Source of the DNA: Bacteroidota bacterium
GTDB taxonomy: Bacteria > Bacteroidota > Bacteroidia > Flavobacteriales > Weeksellaceae
Length of the DNA: 7,746 nt
Reading direction: 5' to 3'
Assembly (NCBI GenBank): GCA_023426625.1
Contig: JAFAAJ010000268.1
Coordinates: 1 to 7,746 of the forward strand
A program made the translations under genes and the position numbers. The notes beneath the pieces are model-generated. The model was not told the origin of the DNA and made no database searches. It saw nothing but the letters and a program-made list of their open reading frames with translations. Position 1 is the first letter of the stretch, and every line of letters begins with the position of its first letter. Shown here one piece after another: positions 1-6,058 of this stretch.

Positions 1-524
1 GTTATGTGATCTATGGTTCTTCTACAATGATCGTATACACTACAGGAAATGGAGTGAACGGATTTACTTTAGACCCGTCATTAGGAACTTACTATCTTTC
101 TCACCCAAATCTTACGTTCCCTAAAACAGGTAAGATTTATTCCATCAATGAAGGAAATTACATCAAATTCCCTCAGGGGGTTAAGAATTACCTTAAATAT
201 TGCCAGATGGAAGAAGGAGATCGTCCTTATACCTCAAGATACATCGGTTCTTTAGTGGCAGATTTCCACAGAAATATGCTGAAAGGAGGAATTTACATCT
301 ATCCGTCATATTCACAGGCTCCAAACGGAAAGTTGAGATTATTGTATGAATGTAACCCAATGGCTTTCCTGGCAGAACAGGCAGGTGGAAAAGCTACAGA
401 CGGTTTCAGAAGAATCCTGGAAGTTGAACCTACTGAACTTCACCAAAGAATTCCATTCTTCTGTGGAAGTACCGATATGGTAGAGAAAGCTGAAGAGTTC
501 ATGAGAATCGACAGTGTAAAATAA
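1..524 (+). CDS. fbp: Fructose-1,6-bisphosphatase class I, C-terminal part (5' end outside window)
   Basis: This cytosolic enzyme hydrolyses fructose-1,6-bisphosphate to fructose-6-phosphate in gluconeogenesis. The reading frame is open from the left edge (first whole codon TAT at 3-5), so the gene begins upstream and the GTG at 6-8 is an internal Val. About 173 residues are visible, roughly the C-terminal half of a family usually near 330 residues. Diagnostic class I motifs occur in order: GNGVNGFTLDPSLG, KIYSINEGN, SRYIGSLVADFHR, GGIYIYP and KLRLLYECNPMAFLAEQAGG. The last carries the Lys and Arg that bind sugar phosphate and the Glu that binds metal in characterised enzymes. The conserved ending HQRIPFFCGS is intact, so the C-terminus is complete. 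The TAA stop shares its last base with the menC ATG, which suggests one transcript and translational coupling. The N-terminal metal and AMP sites cannot be assessed here. Confidence 0.96.
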   Translation, partial: YVIYGSSTMIVYTTGNGVNGFTLDPSLGTYYLSHPNLTFPKTGKIYSINEGNYIKFPQGVKNYLKYCQMEEGDRPYTSRYIGSLVADFHRNMLKGGIYIYPSYSQAPNGKLRLLYECNPMAFLAEQAGGKATDGFRRILEVEPTELHQRIPFFCGSTDMVEKAEEFMRIDSVK

Positions 525-1531
525 TGACGGCAAAATATTTCAGATATTTATTACAATTCAAACGCCCGAGTGGAACATCTCGCGGCGTTTTGTATGAAAA
601 AGAAACCTTCATTCTTGAAATTTCTGATCAGGATAAAAAAGGTGTAGGAGAGTGTGCCGTTTTTCGTGGATTGAGTTATGATGACAGACCTGATTACGAA
701 GAAAAATTACAATGGCTTTGTAATCATATTGAAAAAGATGCCGAATTTTTAAAGAAAGAGTTATCTGAATTCCCGTCCATTTGGTTTGGATATGAACAGG
801 CTATTCTGAACTTAAAACATGGAGGTGCTCTTTATTTTCCAAGTGAATTTACCGAAGGAGATTCTCCGATCATCATCAACGGATTGATCTGGATGGGCGA
901 TGTAGGATATATGGAAGAGCAGATCCAAGACAAGCTGGATAAAGGTTTCCATTGTCTGAAATTAAAAATTGGGGTAGACTGGAATTCCGAACATAAAATT
1001 CTTCAGAAACTAAGAGGAAAATTTTCAAAAGATAAACTGGAACTTCGTGTAGATGCCAACGGAGGATTTACAAAAGATGAAGCCAAAACCGTATTGCAGC
1101 AACTTGCCGATCTTCAGGTCCATTCCATAGAACAACCTGTCAAGGCAGGTAACTGGAAAGACATGGCGGAACTGTGTGCTCAAACACCTACTCCCATCGC
1201 TTTGGATGAAGAGCTTATCGGAATCATAAACTTTGCTGAAAAGAAAAAACTTTTATCAGCTATCCAATCTCAGTATATCATTTTAAAACCTTCATTAATA
1301 GGTGGTTTTTCAGGTTCAGATGAGTGGATTTCACTGGCTGAACAACATCATATAGGTTGGTGGATTACTTCCGCACTGGAAAGTAATCTGGGTCTCAATG
1401 CTATTGCGCAATATACTTATACCAAAAATAGTAAAATGCCTCAAGGCTTAGGAACCGGCGGGCTCTTTACCAATAACTTAGACAGCAAACTGAATTTACA
1501 GGGCGAAAAATTGTTTTTTAATAAGAACTAA
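524..1531 (+). CDS. menC: o-Succinylbenzoate synthase (enolase superfamily)
   Basis: The predicted enzyme dehydrates SHCHC to o-succinylbenzoate in cytosolic menaquinone synthesis. The 335-residue protein has the enolase-superfamily layout: an N-terminal capping domain (about 1-115) and a TIM barrel with all expected catalytic and metal residues. These are the KxK pair K146/K148 in CLKLKIG, D177 in RVDANGG, E203 in IEQP, D228 in ALDEE and K255 in ILKPSLIGG. The early LQFKRPSGTSRGVL segment resembles MenC of other Bacteroidota. The ATG is fixed by its one-base overlap with the fbp stop (TAATG). No Shine-Dalgarno is visible, so reinitiation after fbp is likely. No other men gene is in the window. 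The superfamily includes close relatives such as N-succinylamino acid racemase and dipeptide epimerase; I favour MenC from overall resemblance, but the catalytic residues alone do not separate them. Confidence 0.87.
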   Translation: MTAKYFRYLLQFKRPSGTSRGVLYEKETFILEISDQDKKGVGECAVFRGLSYDDRPDYEEKLQWLCNHIEKDAEFLKKELSEFPSIWFGYEQAILNLKHGGALYFPSEFTEGDSPIIINGLIWMGDVGYMEEQIQDKLDKGFHCLKLKIGVDWNSEHKILQKLRGKFSKDKLELRVDANGGFTKDEAKTVLQQLADLQVHSIEQPVKAGNWKDMAELCAQTPTPIALDEELIGIINFAEKKKLLSAIQSQYIILKPSLIGGFSGSDEWISLAEQHHIGWWITSALESNLGLNAIAQYTYTKNSKMPQGLGTGGLFTNNLDSKLNLQGEKLFFNKN

Positions 1532-1600
1532 TTAAACTCGATGTTTTGTGTGTTGCGGAAGTTAATACTCAGTTAGTTAAATCACGTCTTCTACGAACAT

Positions 1601-1643
1601 TGTTTTCTTAATATACATAAGCATATAAGAAAGCATTTTTTTT
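1601..1643 (+). terminator. Probable intrinsic terminator of the fbp-menC unit
   Basis: The left arm at 1601-1614 and right arm at 1623-1635 can form 13 pairs, with a single bulged A at 1610, one G.U pair (1603/1633) and an 8-base loop at 1615-1622. A run of eight T (1636-1643) follows directly. The stem is A/T-rich and therefore weaker than the one behind glnS, but the geometry is that of a Rho-independent terminator. It lies 70 bp after the menC stop. Confidence 0.6.
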
Positions 1644-1863
1644 ATTCTTTCCATGATAAAAAGATTTAGTATTTCCCATGGTAATGAATTTCAATTTTTA
1701 TGCCATATTGGGTTGAGATTCAATATTTAACATATTTTTTTTAACTGTAATATTTAATTTAATTGAATTTTATTTTGTGAGTTTGCTTTTATATGTGAAA
1801 AATATTCTATTTGTGCATGTGGGATTACTAAATGAAGTTCTCAAATTGCCATTAAAACAGTTC
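1644..1863. other. AT-rich intergenic stretch with no recognisable gene
   Basis: About 220 bases between the menC terminator and the glnS promoter hold no open frame longer than about 25 codons that looks like a protein, no tRNA-like cloverleaf and no convincing long inverted repeat. The composition is very A/T-rich with long T-runs (for example 1735-1742). One small frame (1653-1730, 25 codons) has no ribosome site and no recognisable product. The stretch could hold upstream regulatory sites of glnS, an unrecognised small RNA or decayed sequence. Nothing visible chooses between these. Confidence 0.5.
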
Positions 1864-1894
1864 TTTCGTAAACCCTAAATTTTCCATAACTTTG
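1864..1894 (+). promoter_or_regulatory. Predicted glnS promoter, Bacteroidota type
   Basis: TAACTTTG at 1887-1894 matches the Bacteroidota -7 consensus TAnnTTTG exactly. Eighteen bases upstream, TTTCG at 1864-1868 is an imperfect -33 box (consensus TTTG/TTG). Transcription would start near 1900 and give a leader of about 25 nt before the glnS ATG at 1926. The leader is A-rich and has no Shine-Dalgarno, as is usual in this phylum. A near-copy of the -7 box, TAACTTTTG, follows ten bases downstream (1897-1905) and could be a second start. Confidence 0.6.
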
Positions 1895-1925
1895 TATAAC
1901 TTTTGCATAAAATTAAAAGCTGACA

Positions 1926-3599
1926 ATGGAAGAAGAAAAGAAATCTCTCAATTTTATTGAGCAAATTATAGAAGATGATATAGCAAATGGTCTTGACAGG
2001 GATAAGATCCGTTTCCGTTTTCCGCCTGAGCCAAACGGTTATCTCCATGTAGGTCATACCAAAGCGATCTGCATCAATTTTGGTTTGGGTGAAAAATACA
2101 ATGCGCCCGTAAACCTTCGTTTCGATGATACAAACCCTGAAAAAGAAGAGCAGGAATTTGTGGATTCCATCAAGAAAGATGTGAAATGGTTAGGTTTCAA
2201 GTGGGATAAAGAGTTGTATGCATCTGACTACTTCCAGCAGCTTTATGAATGGGCAGTCCAAATGATTAAAGAAGGAAAAGCTTATGTAGATGAGCAACCT
2301 TCTGAAGTGATCACCGAACAAAGAAAGAATCCTACAGAACCGGGAATAGAATCGCCTTATAGAAATCGCCCTGTCGAAGAATCTTTGGATCTTTTCGAGA
2401 GAATGAAAAACGGTGAGTTTGAAGAAGGTTCAATGTCTCTTCGTGCAAAAATAGATATGACTTCTCCTAACATGAATATGCGCGACCCTGTGATGTACAG
2501 AATCTTAAAAAGACCGCACCACAGAACGGGAACGGCATGGAAAATCTATCCGATGTATGACTGGGCTCATGGAGAATCTGATTATATCGAACAAATTTCA
2601 CATTCACTGTGTTCTCTGGAGTTTGAAAACCATAGACCTTTATACAATTGGTACTTAGATCAGGTGTATGAAGAAGGAAAGGTTAAAAACAAGCAAAGAG
2701 AATTTGCAAGGATGAACGTTTCTTACATGATCACTTCCAAAAGAAAGCTTCAAAGACTGGTAGCTGAGAAAGTAGTGACCGGTTGGGACGATCCTAGAAT
2801 GCCTACGATTTCCGGAATGAGAAGAAAAGGATTTACCCCTCTTTCTATCAGGAATTTTATCGAAAAAGTAGGGGTTGCCAAAAGAGAAAATCTTATTGAA
2901 CTTCAGTTGCTTGAATTCTGCGTTCGTGAAGACCTGAATAAAGTGGCTAAACGTGTTATGGCGGTGGTGGATCCTGTGAAATTAGTGATCGAGAATTATC
3001 CTGAAGATAAAGAAGAATGGCTGGAAACTGAAAACAATCCTGAACAGGAAAATGCAGGAACCAGAGAGATCCCTTTTTCAAGAGAATTATATATTGAGCG
3101 TGAAGATTTCAAAGAGGAAGCAAATAATAAGTTCTTCCGATTGAAATTGGGCGGTGAAGTACGTTTAAAATCGGCTTACATCATTAAAGCGGAAAGAGTA
3201 GAGAAAGAAGAAAATGGTGAAATTACGACCATTTATGCTACGTATGACGAGAAAAGTAAGTCGGGAAGCGGAACAGAAGAAAGTTTAAGAAAAGTAAAAG
3301 GTACGCTGCACTGGGTATCGGCAAAACACGCTATTCCTTTGGAAGTAAGGATTTATGATAAATTATTTACGGTAGAACAACCTGATGCTGAGAAAGAGGT
3401 GGACTTCCTGAATTTCATCAATCCGGAATCTATGAAAGTAGTTCAAGGATTTGGTGAGCCTTCTTTGAAAGATGTTGCTGTAGGAGAACCTCTACAGTTC
3501 CAGAGAATTGGATATTTCACAAAAGATCAGGATTCTACGGATACCAATTTGGTGTTCAATCGTACCGTGACCTTAAAAGACTCTTATAAGCCGGAGTAA
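1926..3599 (+). CDS. glnS: Glutaminyl-tRNA synthetase (class I)
   Basis: This cytosolic enzyme charges tRNA-Gln with glutamine directly using ATP. The 557 residues match the bacterial family length (E. coli GlnRS is about 554). The Rossmann catalytic domain carries the HIGH signature as PEPNGYLHVGH (HVGH at 41-44) and the KMSKS equivalent as ITSKRKL (269-275). RFDDTNP (65-71), YDWAHG (211-216) and TGWDDPRMPT (285-294) are also typical of the GlnRS/GluRS group. QREFARMNVSYMITSKRKL and the two C-terminal beta-barrel anticodon domains (about 340-557) identify GlnRS rather than GluRS. The ATG at 1926 is supported by the promoter about 30 bp upstream, which leaves little room for an earlier start. 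A strong terminator follows, so the gene is probably monocistronic. GlnRS implies that tRNA-Gln is charged directly, although a GatCAB route could coexist elsewhere. Confidence 0.97.
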   Translation: MEEEKKSLNFIEQIIEDDIANGLDRDKIRFRFPPEPNGYLHVGHTKAICINFGLGEKYNAPVNLRFDDTNPEKEEQEFVDSIKKDVKWLGFKWDKELYASDYFQQLYEWAVQMIKEGKAYVDEQPSEVITEQRKNPTEPGIESPYRNRPVEESLDLFERMKNGEFEEGSMSLRAKIDMTSPNMNMRDPVMYRILKRPHHRTGTAWKIYPMYDWAHGESDYIEQISHSLCSLEFENHRPLYNWYLDQVYEEGKVKNKQREFARMNVSYMITSKRKLQRLVAEKVVTGWDDPRMPTISGMRRKGFTPLSIRNFIEKVGVAKRENLIELQLLEFCVREDLNKVAKRVMAVVDPVKLVIENYPEDKEEWLETENNPEQENAGTREIPFSRELYIEREDFKEEANNKFFRLKLGGEVRLKSAYIIKAERVEKEENGEITTIYATYDEKSKSGSGTEESLRKVKGTLHWVSAKHAIPLEVRIYDKLFTVEQPDAEKEVDFLNFINPESMKVVQGFGEPSLKDVAVGEPLQFQRIGYFTKDQDSTDTNLVFNRTVTLKDSYKPE

Positions 3600-3624
3600 A
3601 AGATTTATTATATCAATATAAATG

Positions 3625-3658
3625 AACAGGGCTTAATTTTTTTAAGTCCTGTTTTTTT
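3625..3658 (+). terminator. Intrinsic terminator of glnS
   Basis: AACAGGGCTTAA (3625-3636) pairs along its full length with TTAAGTCCTGTT (3642-3653), giving 12 bp with one G.U pair and a five-T loop. Seven T (3652-3658) follow and partly overlap the stem end. It sits 25 bp after the glnS stop. The right arm is nearly self-complementary to the left, but there is no long A-run before the left arm, so it should act mainly on the + strand. Confidence 0.9.
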
Positions 3659-3727
3659 ATCGGTTAATTTAAAATTCAGGCTAACGAAATCATAAAATCA
3701 AATACAAATTATTAAAATTGAAAAATT

Positions 3728-4969
3728 GTGAAACTCATAAATTTATATATCAATTCATTTAAAGGACTTTCCCGGGAAAGCTGGATGTTGGCTGTTGTAA
3801 TGCTCATCAACCGTGCCGGTTCTATGGTACTTCCATTTTTAGGCGTTTATATGACCGATCATTTACGTTTTAGTCTGGAGAATACCGGGATTGTTTTAAG
3901 CTTTTTCGGAATCGGTTCCGTTTTAGGTTCCTGGATCGGGGGAATGATAACCGATAAAATTGGTGAGTATAAAGTTCAGTATCTCAGTTTGTTATTGAGT
4001 GCGCCTTTGTTTTGTTTAATTCCGTTTTTTACAACTGAGGTAGGTTTGGCGAGTATTATTTTCACACAAAGTATTATCAGTGAGATGTTTAGCCCTGCAA
4101 ACTCGGTAGCGATTACAAAATATGCTCAACCTCAGAATATTACGAGAGCATTTTCATTAAATAGGATGGCAATGAATCTGGGATTTTCAATAGGTCCTGC
4201 TTTAGGTGGGATTTTATCGGCGATTTCTTACGAATTTCTATTTTTCACTAACGGATTGGCGGCTTTATTGGCAGGTTTCATGTATATCGGATTTTTCTGG
4301 AAACGAAACAGATTGGCAAAAGCTAAAAAAGTAAAAGAAACGGTCGTAATTAAAAAAGAAAATTCACCGTACAGAGATGGTAAGTTTTTGATTTATTGTA
4401 TTTTATGTATGCTGTTTTCGATTTGTTTTTTTCAAATATTAAGTACATTAACCATCTTTTACAAAGATACCGCCCAATTGAGTCAGCAAAGTATCGGTTA
4501 CATTTTAGGATATAGTGGCTTTCTGATTGTATTGCTGGAAATGGGTTTTGTACAAATTGCGGAAAAATGGTTCGGTTTGGCAAAAACAGTTCTTTTGGGA
4601 ACATTTATTTGTGGAATTTCCTATGCGATGTTGGCGTTTGATTATAGCATGATAACATTGGTGGTTTCTATGACGTTACTCTGTGTAGGTGAAATTTGGA
4701 CACTGCCTTTCATGTCAACCATTACGGCATTGCGCTCCGGGGCGAACAATAAGGGTGCTTATATGGGACTCAATGGGATTTCTTTTTCCATAGCATTCAT
4801 TGTTACGCCATATATAGGAACTATGCTTGCAGAGAATTTCGGTTTTAATGCTTTATGGATTGGAACTGGTATTTTGGCAACAATTATAGCGGTTGCGTTT
4901 TATTTTGTAGTACCGTGGATGCTTAAAGACAGGAAAAACGATTCTGAGATTGAAGAATACAATACTTAA
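3728..4969 (+). CDS. Major facilitator superfamily (MFS) transporter, substrate unknown
   Basis: An inner-membrane secondary transporter of 413 residues with about 12 hydrophobic helices arranged 6+6 around a basic cytoplasmic loop (about 191-219). Motif A, GGMITDKIG (71-79), lies between helices 2 and 3. A motif C-like stretch, GFSIGPALGG (152-161), lies in helix 5; that motif is common among proton-driven drug exporters. The start is GTG at 3728; the next in-frame Met (residue 20, WMLAVVM) would remove the conserved amphipathic lead-in NSFKGLSRESW. No clear promoter box or Shine-Dalgarno is visible in the 69 bp after the glnS terminator. The gene stands alone on its strand and converges on the flavoprotein gene. 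An efflux role is possible, but the sequence does not reveal the substrate. Confidence 0.88.
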   Translation: MKLINLYINSFKGLSRESWMLAVVMLINRAGSMVLPFLGVYMTDHLRFSLENTGIVLSFFGIGSVLGSWIGGMITDKIGEYKVQYLSLLLSAPLFCLIPFFTTEVGLASIIFTQSIISEMFSPANSVAITKYAQPQNITRAFSLNRMAMNLGFSIGPALGGILSAISYEFLFFTNGLAALLAGFMYIGFFWKRNRLAKAKKVKETVVIKKENSPYRDGKFLIYCILCMLFSICFFQILSTLTIFYKDTAQLSQQSIGYILGYSGFLIVLLEMGFVQIAEKWFGLAKTVLLGTFICGISYAMLAFDYSMITLVVSMTLLCVGEIWTLPFMSTITALRSGANNKGAYMGLNGISFSIAFIVTPYIGTMLAENFGFNALWIGTGILATIIAVAFYFVVPWMLKDRKNDSEIEEYNT

Positions 4970-4978
4970 ATCAGCTTG

Positions 4979-5054
4979 AAAATAAAGAGGTCGTCAAAAG
5001 TGTGTCAGAATGACAGAAGCCAAATAATTCTGTTTGTGACGACCTCTTTATTTT
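4979..5054. terminator. Bidirectional terminator between convergent genes, overlapping the ypdA-like stop
   Basis: The arms at 4979-4996 and 5037-5054 form a perfect 18-bp stem around a 40-base loop. On the + strand the stem ends in TTTATTTTTTATT, suited to stopping the MFS transcript (stop at 4967-4969). On the - strand it ends in TTTATTTTC, suited to stopping the flavoprotein transcript. The right arm contains the TAA stop (5048-5050) and last Lys codon of that minus-strand gene. The loop can form small helices of its own, TGTCA/TGACA (5003-5007/5011-5015) or CAGAA/TTCTG (5014-5018/5028-5032). The loop is longer than in a textbook terminator. Confidence 0.75.
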
Positions 5055-6013
5055 TTATTCAGAATATCTTTCATAATTATTTCTGCGTGAATTCTGGAGT
5101 TTTCTATAAACCAGAGATGGGTATCTTTTCCACCGCAAACAACTCCTGCAAGATATAAACAAGGAACATTGGTTTCCATCGTTTCAGGGTTATAAACGGG
5201 GTTCAGGCAATCGCCCTTTAATTCTATTCCTGAATTTTTTAGAAAATCAAAATCGGGAAGATAACCGGTCATGGCAAGTACAAAATCGTTCTCAATTTCC
5301 TGAATTGTACCGTTTTCATCTTTAAAGAGCACAGAATTTTCCTTGATTTTAATCATTTCAGCATTAAAATAAGCTTTGATGCTCCCTTCTGCGATCCTGT
5401 TTTCTATATCGGGTTTTACCCAATATTTTACACTTTCGGAAATCTCACTATTTCGGATGATCATTGTTACTTCGGCTCCTTTTCTATAGGTTTCCAAAGC
5501 AGCGTCCACAGCAGAATTGCTTGACCCGATCACCACAATTTTTTGTTTTGCATAAGGATAGGGTTCAGTGTAATAATGCTTTACTTTCGGAAGATCTTCA
5601 CCGGGAATGTTCATCAGATTCGGAATGTCATAAAATCCTGTTGAAATGATCACATTTTTAGCGAAATAGGTTGATTTTGAAGTTTCAATTTCAAAAGTAT
5701 TTTCTTTTTTGGAAACTTTTAAAACCTTTTCATAAAGATGAATGTTGATATTTTTTTGTCGGGCAATCCCCTGATAGTATTCCAATGCTTCCTTTCTTCC
5801 CGGTTTGGGAGCTGCGGAAATAAAGGGAATGCCATCGATCTGAAGTTTTTCTGCGGTTGAAAAAAACGTCATATACAAAGGATAATTGTAGAGTGAATTC
5901 ACAATAGTTCCTTTTTCTATGATCAGGTAATCAAGATCGTTTTTCTGAGCTTCAAGAGCACAGTCCAGCCCGATAGGTCCGCCTCCGATAATGAGAATAT
6001 CAAAAATTTTCAT
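5048..6013 (-). CDS. ypdA: YpdA-like FAD/NADPH oxidoreductase (bacillithiol disulfide reductase family), lacking Cys14
   Basis: The 321-residue cytosolic flavoprotein belongs to the YpdA/Bdr family, whose studied members reduce bacillithiol disulfide with NADPH. The N-terminal FAD Rossmann motif is GGGPIG (10-15). Family signatures follow: YNYPLYMTFFST (42-53), KPGRKEALEYY (70-80), STGF (124-127), the NADPH motif VIGSSNSA (161-168), YWVKPDIENRIAEGSI (197-212), MTGYLPDF (248-255) and AGVVCGG (289-295). The odd feature is residue 14: it is Ile (ATC, 5972-5974), where Firmicutes YpdA has the redox cysteine Cys14. Cys18 lies one helix turn away. There is no CxxC of the thioredoxin-reductase type. 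Family membership is secure; the thiol-reductase activity is not. It is the last gene of the minus-strand cluster, 45 bp after the glycosyltransferase gene, and its stop lies inside the convergent terminator. Confidence 0.85.
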   Translation of the reverse strand: MKIFDILIIGGGPIGLDCALEAQKNDLDYLIIEKGTIVNSLYNYPLYMTFFSTAEKLQIDGIPFISAAPKPGRKEALEYYQGIARQKNINIHLYEKVLKVSKKENTFEIETSKSTYFAKNVIISTGFYDIPNLMNIPGEDLPKVKHYYTEPYPYAKQKIVVIGSSNSAVDAALETYRKGAEVTMIIRNSEISESVKYWVKPDIENRIAEGSIKAYFNAEMIKIKENSVLFKDENGTIQEIENDFVLAMTGYLPDFDFLKNSGIELKGDCLNPVYNPETMETNVPCLYLAGVVCGGKDTHLWFIENSRIHAEIIMKDILNKK

Positions 6014-6017
6014 CTGA

Positions 6018-6025
6018 CAAATGTA
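6018..6025 (-). promoter_or_regulatory. Candidate internal -7 box in front of the ypdA-like gene
   Basis: Read on the minus strand, TACATTTG fits the Bacteroidota -7 consensus TAnnTTTG and ends four bases before the ATG. If used, the transcript would start at or just before the start codon and be nearly leaderless. No good -33 TTG is seen at the expected distance, and an 8-base degenerate match in AT-rich DNA can arise by chance, so this is tentative. Confidence 0.28.
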
Positions 6026-6058
6026 TTTTAAACCGATGAGTAAATTTTATGACTGAAA

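Noticed and set aside
1653..1730. A 25-codon frame with an ATG in the gap before glnS.
   Set aside because: It has no ribosome-binding site, no recognisable product and is of chance length for this composition. It also starts just after the menC terminator without a promoter box.
1926..3599. glnS as a non-discriminating glutamyl-tRNA synthetase.
   Set aside because: The two C-terminal beta-barrel domains, 557-residue length and GlnRS-type SKRKL context fit GlnRS; bacterial GluRS has an alpha-helical anticodon domain.
4350..4604. An 84-codon minus-strand frame inside the MFS transporter gene.
   Set aside because: It lies wholly antisense to a well-supported gene. The same reasoning removes the antisense frames at 339-533, 1875-2057, 5464-5649, 6716-6931 and 6885-7088.
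4976..5158. A 60-codon + strand frame running through the convergent junction.
   Set aside because: It spans the terminator hairpin and the antisense of the ypdA-like 3' end, and its translation shows no family features.
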